DNA from: Sphingobacteriales bacterium | GTDB lineage: Bacteria; Bacteroidota; Bacteroidia; Chitinophagales; Chitinophagaceae | DNA: 64,000 bases | Direction: 5' to 3' | Assembly (NCBI GenBank): GCA_003963365.1 | Contig: RXJG01000004.1 | Coordinates: 491,778 to 555,777 of the forward strand | Shown here: positions 1-10,162 of the stretch, in pieces | How positions within the stretch are numbered: position 1 is the first letter of the stretch | Layout of the letters: each line of letters starts with the position of its first letter | Position numbers and translations under genes: made by a program | The notes under the pieces: generated by a model | What the model was told of the DNA's origin: nothing | What the model saw: only the letters and a program-made list of their open reading frames with translations | The model's database searches: none

Positions 1-881
1 AATATGGAGCAAAAGTTAAAAACTGGATTATTCTCAACGAACCAATGGGCTTTGTTTCGTTAGGCTACATGCTGGGTAAGCATGCACCGGGTAAAACAGG
101 TATTGATACCTTTTTTCCCGCCATACATAATGCTGTAATAGCACAGGCTGCCGGAGGACATATTATTCGTAAACTGGTAAGTAATGCTAATATTGGTACA
201 ACTTTTTCCTGCAGCGAAGTATTGCCTTATACTTCCAAACCGGAAGATATTAAAGCGGCTAACCGGATGGATCTTTTACTTAACCGCCTTTTTATTGAAC
301 CGGCCCTGGGTATGAATTATCCTTATGATGATTTTCCTTTAATGGATAAACTATACATGCACAGTAAAGCCTGGAAGTACACGCAGCAGATGAAATTTGA
401 TTTTGATTTTATCGGTATCCAGAATTATTTCCCGCTGGTTATAAAATATAATTCGTTAATACCTTATGTACAGGCATCAGAGGTAACAGCACCGGCAAGA
501 AAAGTTGCGCATACGGCCATGAAGTGGGAAATCAACCCCGAGAGTTTCTACCGGGTACTAAAACGTTTCTGGAATTATGAAGGTGTTCACAATATTATTG
601 TTACAGAAAACGGGGCGGCCTTTAAAGATGTATTGGTAAATGGGGTAATTAATGATACCGCAAGGATTAATTATTTTAAAGGTTATCTGAAACAACTGCT
701 AAAAGCCAAACAGGAAGGAGTAAATATCAGTGGGTACTTTGTGTGGACACTGATGGATAATTTTGAATGGGCCGAAGGATACAACCCTAAATTTGGTATT
801 GTACACGTAAATTTCAAAACTCAGCAGCGGATCATTAAAAACTCCGGGTACTGGTGGAAGAATTTTTTAAAACCTTCTTAA
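1..881 (+). CDS. Glycoside hydrolase family 1 beta-glucosidase, 3' part (5' end outside window)
   Basis: Retaining beta-glycosidase that releases glucose or similar sugars from beta-glycosides. The reading frame is open from base 3 to the stop at 879-881. The first visible residues carry the GH1 acid/base motif NEP (Glu codon at 39-41). The nucleophile motif TENG follows (Glu codon at 606-608). The end (WTLMDNFEWAEGY) is the usual GH1 aglycone-side segment. About 290 of an expected ~450 residues are present, so the N-terminal third of the TIM barrel lies outside the window. An internal ATG at 45 is after the catalytic NEP and is not a start. The stop lies 9 nt from the stop of the convergent next gene. 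Confidence 0.93.
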   Translation, partial: YGAKVKNWIILNEPMGFVSLGYMLGKHAPGKTGIDTFFPAIHNAVIAQAAGGHIIRKLVSNANIGTTFSCSEVLPYTSKPEDIKAANRMDLLLNRLFIEPALGMNYPYDDFPLMDKLYMHSKAWKYTQQMKFDFDFIGIQNYFPLVIKYNSLIPYVQASEVTAPARKVAHTAMKWEINPESFYRVLKRFWNYEGVHNIIVTENGAAFKDVLVNGVINDTARINYFKGYLKQLLKAKQEGVNISGYFVWTLMDNFEWAEGYNPKFGIVHVNFKTQQRIIKNSGYWWKNFLKPS

Positions 882-890
882 TAAGAACAC

Positions 891-1226
891 TTAATTAAAA
901 TGCTGTAAAAAATCCTGGCTGTCCCATTCTTCTCTTTCCTCTATCCAGTTACAGGTATGATTTTTTATAGAAGATATAATACCCCAGGCCAGGGTATGAA
1001 ATTTAATTTCGTCCACATTTTTCTTTTCACCCAATTTTCCTACTAAACCTATTATTTTACCATTGGAAAGATGAAGTTTGTCTTTAATTACTTTGCCAAC
1101 TGTTTTACCGTTGGAAAAAACACAATTCCCCAGCATTACGCCAATTACTTCTTCATCAAGGGAGAGAATCATGTTGCTGTGTAAATATGCTACGTTAGTA
1201 TTAGTCTTGTCTGTAATTGCCTGCAT
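891..1226 (-). CDS. Small protein with beta-hairpin repeats, possible 4-fold beta-flower type
   Basis: Function unknown. The 111-residue product has no signal peptide or membrane segment. Residues ~12-66 form short hydrophobic stretches separated by turns, with two clear repeats (FSNGKTVGKVI and LSNGKIIGLVGK). This pattern resembles the small '4-fold beta flower' proteins of Bacteroidota; the match is by eye and not certain. The C-terminal half is charged and helical. It lies between a convergent glycosidase and the two-component pair and is read alone. Confidence 0.55.
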   Translation of the reverse strand: MQAITDKTNTNVAYLHSNMILSLDEEVIGVMLGNCVFSNGKTVGKVIKDKLHLSNGKIIGLVGKLGEKKNVDEIKFHTLAWGIISSIKNHTCNWIEEREEWDSQDFLQHFN

Positions 1227-1334
1227 AAATTGACATTTAGGATAAATTCAACCTACAAAACTTATATTAAGCCTGTATTAATTTTATGTAAAGTTTTGGG
1301 CGAAGAACAGAAATGTGAATAACCGGCGGGTTAA

Positions 1335-2387
1335 CTATTTCTCTTTTGCATCCAGCGTAAACCCAAAGGTGGTACCCACATCCTGTTTACTGCGTACATG
1401 AATATTATGCCCATGCGCTTCAATAATATGTTTGCAAATGGCAAGTCCCAGTCCACTGCCACCTTCTTTACGGCTGCGGGCTAAATCAGTACGATAAAAA
1501 CGTTCAAATATGCGGGGTAAATGTTCTTCAGCAATACCATGGCCATCATCACTTATCTCAATTAAAACTCTCTCCCCATCCAGCCGGTAAATACTGGCTT
1601 CTATTTCTCCGCCGCTCTTACCGTATTTGATCGAGTTATGTATTAGATTGATCAGTACCTGTCTTATTTTTTCTTTATCAGCATAAACGGTTACGGGGGG
1701 CGATTCACATCCTTTTTTGAAAATGGTATAAATATGTGCTTTTGCTGCTTTGAGCGAAAGCGATTCATACACTTCGCTGATAAGATCCTGGATAATAAAT
1801 TCCGTTTTATGCAAGGGTTGACTGCCAGTCTCTAATTTAGATATCTCATCCAGGTCGCCCACCAAATTTGCTAACCGTTCAATATTGCGGGAAGCGTTTT
1901 CTAAAAACTTTTTGTTTACTTCGGGATTGTTTAAAGCGCCGTTTAATAACGTATCTACATAACCTTGTATAGCGAAGATGGGCGTTTTAAACTCATGCGA
2001 AAGGTTTTGCAAAAACTCTCTCCTGAACTGTTCATTTTGTTTTAAAGATTCAATCTCCTCTTTGCGTTGTGCGGCCCATTTCTCCACATCTTCCCTTACC
2101 TCATCAATTCCTTTTTGGGGTAAAATGTTTTTGTAATAAAACTCCTCCCGTTTGCTGGCCTTGGTTTGATAAATGAATTTGTAAATGAGTTTTATTTTCC
2201 GGTAAATGAACCGTTGAAGAAAATACCGGATTAAAAAATAGCTGATAACAAATAATGTTATAAAACTGATGGAGGAAATGATCCAATTATGGATAAAAAT
2301 AAAATCGGCTAATCCGGCAATAATTGAAATTGCCAAAGCTGTAATGGCAGCTACCTGGTTAGGAGAAAGATTTTTGAAATTAAACAT
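1335..2387 (-). CDS. PhoR-like sensor histidine kinase
   Basis: Membrane-bound kinase that should phosphorylate the adjacent response regulator. Two hydrophobic helices (about 12-34 and 36-58) have almost no periplasmic loop, so it probably senses within the membrane or cytoplasm. The HisKA domain has the phospho-acceptor His131 in LSHEFKTP. The ATPase domain shows the N box (Asn251), G1 DDGHGI (280-285), F box FERFYR (294-299) and G2 GGSGLGL (309-315), so all catalytic boxes are intact. It is encoded downstream of the regulator with a 94-nt spacer holding a short repeat. The PhoR/PhoB likeness is by architecture; phosphate sensing is not shown. Confidence 0.93.
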   Translation of the reverse strand: MFNFKNLSPNQVAAITALAISIIAGLADFIFIHNWIISSISFITLFVISYFLIRYFLQRFIYRKIKLIYKFIYQTKASKREEFYYKNILPQKGIDEVREDVEKWAAQRKEEIESLKQNEQFRREFLQNLSHEFKTPIFAIQGYVDTLLNGALNNPEVNKKFLENASRNIERLANLVGDLDEISKLETGSQPLHKTEFIIQDLISEVYESLSLKAAKAHIYTIFKKGCESPPVTVYADKEKIRQVLINLIHNSIKYGKSGGEIEASIYRLDGERVLIEISDDGHGIAEEHLPRIFERFYRTDLARSRKEGGSGLGLAICKHIIEAHGHNIHVRSKQDVGTTFGFTLDAKEK

Positions 2388-2452
2388 GATGTGTTAATAG
2401 TGAATGGTTCTCGTTCAAAGCCAGTGAATCATCTTTTACAAAAATAAAACTC

Positions 2453-2474
2453 CATGAACTATGAACCATGAACT
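2453..2474. repeat. Tandem ATGAAC(C/T) micro-repeat between regulator and kinase genes
   Basis: Three near-identical units of the form CATGAAC/TATGAAC in a row in the 94-nt spacer between the response regulator and its kinase. This low-complexity pattern is related in style to the short repeats inserted inside leuS, pyrD and the M23 peptidase gene further along. Confidence 0.6.
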
Positions 2475-2481
2475 TTGGGGA

Positions 2482-3162
2482 TCAGAGCTCAAATTTATAC
2501 CCCACACCTTTTACAGTAGTAATACAATCGCTTTCTAATTTCTGGCGAATTTTGCGTATATGAACATCAATGGTGCGGTCACCCACAATTACATCCTGTC
2601 CCCATACCTGGTTTAAAATTTCATTACGAAGGAAAACCCTTCCCGGGCGGGAAGCAAGTAAAGCCAGTAATTCAAATTCTTTTTTAGCAAGAATGATTTC
2701 TTTTCCTTTAAACGTGATGATATACCGCTCACGATCAATCACCATTTCACCAATTTTAATGATCTTTTCATCTCCATTGCGGCTGGTGCGGCGAAACAGA
2801 GCATTCACCCGGCTTATTAAAACTTTAGGACTGATGGGTTTGTTTACATAATCATCAGCGCCTTCTTCCAGGCCTTTTACCTGTGTGCTTTCATCACTTA
2901 AAGCCGTAAGGAATATAATAAGTGTTTCCCTGAATTCGGGAATTAAACGAAGAATTTTGCAAACATCAATGCCGTTCATTCCCGGCATCATAATATCCAG
3001 TATAATTAAATCGGGGTGGTATTGCTTGGCTTTATCCAACGCCTCGGTACCGTTTTTAGCAGTAATAACAGTATAACCTTCGTTAATGAGGTTGTAGTTC
3101 AAAATTTCCAAAATATCCGGTTCATCGTCGGCCACTAAAATCTTCTTTGTTTTATTTTCCAT
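2482..3162 (-). CDS. PhoB/OmpR-type response regulator
   Basis: DNA-binding response regulator paired with the histidine kinase downstream. The receiver domain (about 6-120) has the acidic pair Asp12/Asp13, phospho-acceptor Asp56 in LDIMMPG, Thr86 and Lys108. The C-terminal winged helix (about 130-225) ends with the family signature around RTIDVHIRKIRQKLE. Length (226 aa) is normal for the OmpR/PhoB class. Its start faces the start of the caspase-like protein gene across a 193-nt divergent spacer. Confidence 0.95.
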   Translation of the reverse strand: MENKTKKILVADDEPDILEILNYNLINEGYTVITAKNGTEALDKAKQYHPDLIILDIMMPGMNGIDVCKILRLIPEFRETLIIFLTALSDESTQVKGLEEGADDYVNKPISPKVLISRVNALFRRTSRNGDEKIIKIGEMVIDRERYIITFKGKEIILAKKEFELLALLASRPGRVFLRNEILNQVWGQDVIVGDRTIDVHIRKIRQKLESDCITTVKGVGYKFEL

Positions 3163-3318
3163 CTGTAAACTGTTAATGCAAATTTAAAGTTGTCATAACA
3201 TTGGCCAAGAGATATGGTATTATTAAATTGTTAAGTGGAATTTTGCCGAAATCAATATCTGTATACAGCAAACAGGTGGCTGATATGCCTAATTTAAGCT
3301 GTTTCATTTCTTTGGTTG

Positions 3319-3326
3319 TATTTTTG
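3319..3326 (+). promoter_or_regulatory. Bacteroidota -7 element TATTTTTG upstream of 3356
   Basis: TATTTTTG fits TAnnTTTG and lies 29 nt before the ATG at 3356. A T-rich stretch about 22 nt upstream could be the -33 element but is a weak match. Confidence 0.45.
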
Positions 3327-3355
3327 TAAAAACTTGCTCAGTAAGGAAGTACTTT

Positions 3356-5539
3356 ATGCAGAAAACGATACTAACACCATTTTTCATTTTGCTTGCTTTC
3401 ACCTCCTATGCGGGGGGATTTGATACCACCAACCTTGTAATACCGCCGGGGCGTATATACTTTCACGATAAAGTGGACAAGCAGCAAAAAGCTATTGATA
3501 AGCTGGATGGGAAAAAGGATAACCTGGTTAATCTTACCAAAAACGATGACATCAATCTGCAAATAACAGATGCATTTATCCGGAAGATAGATGAACTGCA
3601 AAGAAATATTGAGCTGGATTCTGCTTTAAAAACAAACAATGATAAGGTAAGATACCTTTCTTATTTAGATAAACTGTTGCTCGATTTTACCCTGCAATAC
3701 CGGGCAGGAAGATTTCCGGCAACTATGGCCCCGCAATTAGTTTCTTTTTACACTGAGCTGATGAAAGAAAATATTAAGGGACAAAACATGGCGCCATTGG
3801 TTAACCAGATGCCATTTGAGGTGGGAACCATACTGGCGAATATCTTTTTCGATAATCCCGGTTATGCTTTGTCAAAAAAGATGCTCTATTTAAAAAACAC
3901 TGTTCCGCATCCTGAAACAATCATTCCGGGTTTATTGCCTTATAAAAATGATGCAGATGCTGATAGTTTGCTGGAGCAGGCTTGTTTAAGGGTACCTTTT
4001 GAAATGATCCGCTATGCCCAGTCAATGGGAACGCAGGAAGGATCCATTATTCGCAAAAGTACCAGCCCAAAAGTGAAGTTAATGGTTAAAATAGCTGACC
4101 TTAAATCGGGGCAAAAACTATTCCCCTTCTTTGATGACCTGCTTAATAACAAACAATCTTTTGAAGAAGTAGGTGCTTCGTTAAATGATGAAGTGAAATA
4201 TTACCAGTTGCTGGTAAAAACAAAAATGAGTTATACCCAACGCCGGATGAAAAACGAAGAGCCCATTTTTTACAACTATTTAGAAGATATGCTGGAAAAA
4301 AAGGCCAAAGAAACACTGGTGAATGTGATGAATGAATTACATGAAAAACCAGATGCCGTTCGTTTCAAATGCCTGGAGCCACTAACACCGCAGGAAATTT
4401 ATTATGCCATTGTGCTGAGTGATGATATTATTTATACATCTACATTCATCAATTCATACAAACGGATGATGAATAAACTTCCCGTAAGAAGGGGAGATTC
4501 CCTGCTGATGAGTGTAAAACTGGATCATTTTAAAAAGTTCATTAAAATGACGGCCTCTTACGATCAGCTCGATGATTTTTTGAATTCAATGGACAGTGCC
4601 AGCAGCCGTATGCTGATGAATGCTTTTGTAAGTAACCTCGAAAAAAATAATACACTGGAAGATGCCATGGATGTGGCTGATTCGTATGGTGGTATCAACA
4701 ATGCGGACATTAAATACCTGATGCTGGATCGTATTCAAAAAAGTTTAGACCGGGCCAGGAAAGACAAGAATACAAAAGGCTCGGTTATTTATTCTATCAT
4801 TCAAACTATTTTTAAATCAGCTTCCGATTCTACCATCGATATTTCAGATAAACTTGGTATTCCCCCGGTTTATACCGTCAGCAACAGTTCTTTATCTGAT
4901 ACGGCAGGGAGAACGATCATGCAGGTATTCTTCTATGGCGATGATGATGGTAAAGCCTATTTCCCCAAATACATCAGTCTTTTCTCCAATAAAACCGAAT
5001 GGAGTGTTACCGGCAATGAGGAATGGGTTACCATCAAATCATTAAAAGGAAAACCTCTTTGGATTTATGTTAACCGTCCGCTGGATAATGACACTTACCA
5101 GGATTCAACAGCACAAGCTCATTTAGCTAAATATTTAAAAGCAAATAATCTGAACCCAACCGTAGTGGTTCACCGTGGGCATAGTTACTGGGTTAAATAT
5201 ACAATTGATCAATTGCCCTCTTCGGGAAAGATTGTAGTATTAGGTTCCTGCGGCGGGTATAAAAATATGAATGATATACTGGCACATTGTGAAGATGCGC
5301 ATATTATTTCCTCCAAAGAAATTGGTGCCGGAGCGGTAAATGATATTATATTAAAAACACTCACTGAAAATATCAGGGCCGGTAAAAATGTGGAATGGCT
5401 CAATATGTGGAAGGGGCTGGCGGCACAATTTCCAACCGGGGAAAGTAAAGAACGTTTCAGCAACTATATACCGCCACATAAAAACTTAGGTGCTATTTTC
5501 TTAAAAGCATATAAAAAAGCGATGGGAGACAGCAATTAG
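3356..5539 (+). CDS. Secreted 727-residue protein with caspase-fold-like C-terminal region
   Basis: Function not established. The N-terminus (MQKTILTPFFILLAFTSYAG) is a signal peptide, so the protein is exported. Residues ~30-560 are mostly helical, with no motif I recognise. From ~600 the sequence reads like a clan-CD peptidase core: a hydrophobic strand ending in HRGH (His606, His609), a helix, then a second strand ending in LGSCGG (Cys632). The strand-His-Gly / strand-Cys-Gly order matches caspase, gingipain and CHAT folds. It is a separate transcription unit, divergent from the two-component pair and 59 nt before an ABC exporter. Proteolytic activity is inference only. Confidence 0.75.
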   Translation: MQKTILTPFFILLAFTSYAGGFDTTNLVIPPGRIYFHDKVDKQQKAIDKLDGKKDNLVNLTKNDDINLQITDAFIRKIDELQRNIELDSALKTNNDKVRYLSYLDKLLLDFTLQYRAGRFPATMAPQLVSFYTELMKENIKGQNMAPLVNQMPFEVGTILANIFFDNPGYALSKKMLYLKNTVPHPETIIPGLLPYKNDADADSLLEQACLRVPFEMIRYAQSMGTQEGSIIRKSTSPKVKLMVKIADLKSGQKLFPFFDDLLNNKQSFEEVGASLNDEVKYYQLLVKTKMSYTQRRMKNEEPIFYNYLEDMLEKKAKETLVNVMNELHEKPDAVRFKCLEPLTPQEIYYAIVLSDDIIYTSTFINSYKRMMNKLPVRRGDSLLMSVKLDHFKKFIKMTASYDQLDDFLNSMDSASSRMLMNAFVSNLEKNNTLEDAMDVADSYGGINNADIKYLMLDRIQKSLDRARKDKNTKGSVIYSIIQTIFKSASDSTIDISDKLGIPPVYTVSNSSLSDTAGRTIMQVFFYGDDDGKAYFPKYISLFSNKTEWSVTGNEEWVTIKSLKGKPLWIYVNRPLDNDTYQDSTAQAHLAKYLKANNLNPTVVVHRGHSYWVKYTIDQLPSSGKIVVLGSCGGYKNMNDILAHCEDAHIISSKEIGAGAVNDIILKTLTENIRAGKNVEWLNMWKGLAAQFPTGESKERFSNYIPPHKNLGAIFLKAYKKAMGDSN

Positions 5540-5549
5540 GGATGGAAGG

Positions 5550-5580
5550 TTTTTCATTCATGGCTACTGTGCTACATTTG
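5550..5580 (+). promoter_or_regulatory. Promoter of the ABC exporter gene
   Basis: TACATTTG at 5573-5580 matches TAnnTTTG, with TTTT at 5551-5554 about 18 nt upstream. Predicted transcription start is near 5586, giving a leader of about 13 nt to the GTG start. Confidence 0.6.
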
Positions 5581-5598
5581 CAGCATATTTTTTAAGAC

Positions 5599-7386
5599 GT
5601 GGGGACAGGAAAGAAAAAATTATTTGATTTTAGTTTGCTGAAAAGAGTTTTTCAGTTTGCAGCACCGTACAAGACGAAATTTTATATTTCCATAACGCTG
5701 GCTATTGTGCTGGCGGTGATTACACCTGTGCGTCCTTTCCTGATTCAGAAAACAGTAAATGAATACATACAACATAGTATGGCCGATATGTTACTGCAAA
5801 TAACGTTCTGGCAAATACTGTTGATTATAATCGAAACTATTCTTCGCTTTTATTTCACTTTTGTTACAGCCTGGCTGGGACAAACAGTAGTGAAAGACAT
5901 GCGGGTGAAAGTATATAATAAAATACTCGGTTTAAATCTTTCCCAGTTTGATAAAACACCAATCGGTACGCTTACTACCAGAACCATTAATGATATAGAA
6001 ACCATCAATGATATTTTTGCAGAAGGATTGATACCGATCCTCGCCGATTTACTTTCTATCATTGCCATCCTCTTCTCCATGTTCTGGATTAGCTGGAAAC
6101 TCACCTTAATTTGTTTAATTCCTTTTCCTATACTCATCATTGCTACGTATTACTTTAAAGAAAGTGTAAACAAGTCTTTTCACCGGGTTCGCAATGCAGT
6201 GGCCAGTTTAAATGCTTTTGTACAGGAGCATATTACCGGTATGCAGATTGTGCAGGCATTTGCAGCAGAGGACAGGGAATTTGAAAAGTTTAAAAAAATA
6301 AACAAAGAACACCGTAATGCCAATATCAAAGCCATCTTTGCCTATTCTGTTTTCTTTCCTATTGTAGAAATTATCCTGGCTTTATCGTTAGGCTTGCTGG
6401 TTTGGTTCGGGGCTCACCAGGCATTGCGTTTACCGGAAAATGAAGGAAAAGAAATAGTGGGCGTGGTGATTGGTTTTATGTTATTGCTGAACATGCTTTT
6501 TCGCCCATTGCGGGTGATTGCAGATAAATTTAATGTACTGCAAATGGGAATGGTAGCCAGTGAAAGAGTGTTTAAAGTATTAGACAATGAAGATTTTATT
6601 CCACCCTCGGCAGTTGACGCTTATGCACCAACCGGGCATATTAAAGGAAAGGTGGAATTTGACCATGTTTCTTTTGCTTATATAGAAGAGAATTATGTAC
6701 TGAAAGATATTTCCTTCACTATTAATCCGGGTGAAACATTTGCCTTGGTTGGTCATACGGGCAGTGGTAAAACTTCCATCATCAGTTTACTAAACAGGTT
6801 GTATCATATACAAAAGGGCACCATTAAAATTGATGATGTAAATATTGAAAACTATCAATTAGATGCATTACGCAGTAAGATAGGCGTAGTGCTGCAGGAT
6901 GTGTTTTTATTTTCCGGCTCGGTGATGGATAATGTAACGCTTCGTAATCCCGGGATAACCAAAGAACAGGTGATTGAAGCCGCCAAACTCATCGGTATGC
7001 ATGATTTTATTATGCAGTTGCCCGGTGGCTACGATTATAATGTAATGGAAAGGGGCGCCACCTTGTCCATGGGGCAACGGCAGTTACTTTCTTTCATCCG
7101 CACATTATTATACGACCCATCCATATTAATATTGGATGAAGCCACTTCCTCTATCGATACCGAAAGTGAGCAGCTCATTCAAAAAGCGATTGATACCTTG
7201 ATTGCAGGCAGAACTTCTATTGTCATTGCTCATCGCCTTTCTACCATTCGCAAGGCTGACAAAATATTAGTGTTGGATAAAGGCGAAATAAAAGAACTTG
7301 GTTCACACGAAGAATTACTGGCTCAGCAAGGATATTATTATAAGCTGCATCAAATGCAGTTTGAAAAACAACAAAAAGTAGCCTGA
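5599..7386 (+). CDS. ABC exporter, fused permease and ATPase (MsbA-like)
   Basis: Homodimeric type ABC exporter in the inner membrane, probably moving a lipid or hydrophobic compound; the substrate cannot be told. The N-terminal membrane domain (about 20-310) has six hydrophobic helices. The ATPase domain has Walker A GHTGSGKTS near residue 385, signature LSMGQRQ near 488 and Walker B LILDEATSS near 509, plus the switch His in IVIAHRLST. The start is GTG at 5599: an in-frame stop at 5593-5595 excludes anything longer. Length (595 aa) is normal. It precedes the ATP synthase operon but has its own promoter. Confidence 0.93.
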   Translation: MGTGKKKLFDFSLLKRVFQFAAPYKTKFYISITLAIVLAVITPVRPFLIQKTVNEYIQHSMADMLLQITFWQILLIIIETILRFYFTFVTAWLGQTVVKDMRVKVYNKILGLNLSQFDKTPIGTLTTRTINDIETINDIFAEGLIPILADLLSIIAILFSMFWISWKLTLICLIPFPILIIATYYFKESVNKSFHRVRNAVASLNAFVQEHITGMQIVQAFAAEDREFEKFKKINKEHRNANIKAIFAYSVFFPIVEIILALSLGLLVWFGAHQALRLPENEGKEIVGVVIGFMLLLNMLFRPLRVIADKFNVLQMGMVASERVFKVLDNEDFIPPSAVDAYAPTGHIKGKVEFDHVSFAYIEENYVLKDISFTINPGETFALVGHTGSGKTSIISLLNRLYHIQKGTIKIDDVNIENYQLDALRSKIGVVLQDVFLFSGSVMDNVTLRNPGITKEQVIEAAKLIGMHDFIMQLPGGYDYNVMERGATLSMGQRQLLSFIRTLLYDPSILILDEATSSIDTESEQLIQKAIDTLIAGRTSIVIAHRLSTIRKADKILVLDKGEIKELGSHEELLAQQGYYYKLHQMQFEKQQKVA

Positions 7387-7439
7387 AACTTTGTTCCTAC
7401 TTTTTCTATCTGCTTTTCGGTTTTTCACCCCTCCGTCCT

Positions 7440-7447
7440 TATCTTTG
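7440..7447 (+). promoter_or_regulatory. -7 element TATCTTTG of the ATP synthase operon
   Basis: TATCTTTG fits TAnnTTTG. It lies 20 nt before the atpB ATG, with T-rich candidate -33 sequences at 7414-7424. This places the operon promoter directly after the ABC exporter stop. Confidence 0.55.
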
Positions 7448-7467
7448 CGCCAAATTTTAAGAAAAGT

Positions 7468-8864
<1,397 letters not shown>

Positions 8865-8880
8865 TCGTTGCAAAGGTTTT

Positions 8881-8913
8881 ACTGCATCCAAAGCACAGGG
8901 CGGAGGATGCAGT
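8881..8913 (+). other. RNA hairpin directly after atpE
   Basis: ACTGCATCC (8881-8889) pairs perfectly with GGATGCAGT (8905-8913) around a 15-nt GC-containing loop, 16 nt after the atpE stop. No long T-run follows, so it is more likely an mRNA-stabilising or processing structure than a complete terminator. Confidence 0.6.
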
Positions 8914-8927
8914 TTAATTGAAATTTG

Positions 8928-9000
8928 AAGATTGCTGGTTTGAAGATTTGAAAATTGACAACTCCATGCAATCATAGCAATATAAAAATTTAGAAATCTT
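8928..9000. repeat. GATTTGA-type intergenic repeat between atpE and atpF
   Basis: Contains repeated words of the type AATTTGAAGATT, GTTTGAAGATTTGAAAATTG and TAGAAATCTTGAAATT. The same word family recurs at 9509-9583, 26150-26228 and 38855-38892, always between genes or just before start codons. Confidence 0.55.
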
Positions 9001-9012
9001 GAAATTTATTTT

Positions 9013-9507
9013 ATGGAATTACTCAGTCCTGCGTTAGGTTTATTGGTTTGGACATTGCTGGCTTTCCTGGTGGTGTTTTTCATTTTAAAATCAAAAGCAT
9101 GGCCTGCCATTATTAATGGTTTAAAGGAAAGAGAAAAAACAATTGCTGATTCTTTAGCTACTGCCGAAAGAGTAAAAGCTGAAATGGCGCAAATGAAAAG
9201 TGAGAACGAAGCATTGATGGCGCAGGCCCGTGAAGAAAGAGCACAAATGCTGAAGGAAGCTAAAGAAACCAAAGATAAAATTGTAAGTGAAGCCAAAGAA
9301 CAGGCAAAAGTTGAAGCCTCTAAAATAATGGCCGATGCTATGTCATCTATAGAAAATCAAAAGATGGCAGCTATTACCGATCTGAAAAACCAGGTGGGTA
9401 AATTAGTAATTGAAGTATCTGAAAAGGTATTGCGTCGTGAGTTAAGTGATAAAGCAGGACAGGAGCAGTACATTAAGCAGTTATCAAACGAAGTAAAACT
9501 GAATTGA
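9013..9507 (+). CDS. atpF: ATP synthase F0 subunit b
   Basis: Peripheral stalk subunit linking F0 to F1. One membrane helix at about 8-28 (LLVWTLLAFLVVFFIL) is followed by a long charged alanine/glutamate-rich helix suited to the dimeric right-handed coiled coil. The C-terminus (EVSEKVLRREL) contacts the delta subunit. Length 164 aa is typical. The 148-nt gap to atpE is large for this operon and holds the hairpin and repeat listed separately. Confidence 0.95.
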   Translation: MELLSPALGLLVWTLLAFLVVFFILKSKAWPAIINGLKEREKTIADSLATAERVKAEMAQMKSENEALMAQAREERAQMLKEAKETKDKIVSEAKEQAKVEASKIMADAMSSIENQKMAAITDLKNQVGKLVIEVSEKVLRRELSDKAGQEQYIKQLSNEVKLN

Positions 9508-9508
9508 T

Positions 9509-9583
9509 TTGAAAATTTGATGATTTGAAAATGTGTTGATGTCATTTTCAAATTTTCAAATTGGCACATTATCAAATTGAAAA
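9509..9583. repeat. GATTTGA-type repeat forming an imperfect hairpin before atpH
   Basis: ATTTGATGATTTGAAAATG on the left is nearly the reverse complement of CATTTTCAAATTTTCAAAT on the right (17 of 19), around a 9-nt loop. It occupies the whole atpF-atpH spacer. It also creates an in-frame TTG at 9561 that should not be taken as the atpH start. Confidence 0.7.
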
Positions 9584-9584
9584 T

Positions 9585-10148
9585 ATGCAGCAACCCCGTT
9601 TAGCAGGAAGATATGCGAAGAGTTTGATTGATTTGGCAACCGAGCAAAACCAGTTGGAACAGGTGTATGCGGATATGAAATATTTGCAGGCCCTTTGTCA
9701 ACAAAGCAGGGAATTTGTAAACTTATTAAAGAGCCCCATTATTCAGGCTGATAAAAAGGGAAAGATTGTTGAAGCGGTTACTATGGGTAAAGTGAGCAAA
9801 ATGACTGAAGGATTTAACCGCCTGCTGGTACAAAAAGGCAGGGAGAGTGTTTTACCTGAAATTGTGGATGCTTTTATTGAGCAATACAACGAGATAAAAG
9901 GAATACACAAAGTAAAAATTACCACCGCTGTAGCAGTGAGTGATGAATTAAAACAGCAAATTGTTGCTAAAATAAAGGCAGAAACACCTTTGCAGAATAT
10001 TGAGCTGGAAACAGCCGTGAAAGATGAACTGATTGGCGGATTTACATTAGAGTTTCACAACAACCTGGTTGATGCCAGCATATTGAGAGATTTGAATGAT
10101 ATCCGTAAGCAGTTTTTAGAAAACGTGTATGTGCAGAATATTCGGTAG
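9585..10148 (+). CDS. atpH: ATP synthase F1 subunit delta
   Basis: Joins the peripheral stalk to the top of the F1 hexamer. The product is 187 residues and all helical, with the family start RLAGRYAKSLIDLA and the conserved C-terminal GGFTLEFHNNLVDASILRDL. Start chosen at ATG 9585: the frame is open to TTG 9561, but those eight residues are encoded by the intergenic repeat and the family starts a few residues before RYAKSL. Followed by a 241-nt repeat-bearing spacer before atpA. Confidence 0.95.
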   Translation: MQQPRLAGRYAKSLIDLATEQNQLEQVYADMKYLQALCQQSREFVNLLKSPIIQADKKGKIVEAVTMGKVSKMTEGFNRLLVQKGRESVLPEIVDAFIEQYNEIKGIHKVKITTAVAVSDELKQQIVAKIKAETPLQNIELETAVKDELIGGFTLEFHNNLVDASILRDLNDIRKQFLENVYVQNIR

Positions 10149-10162
10149 GAGTTGTAAGGTTT

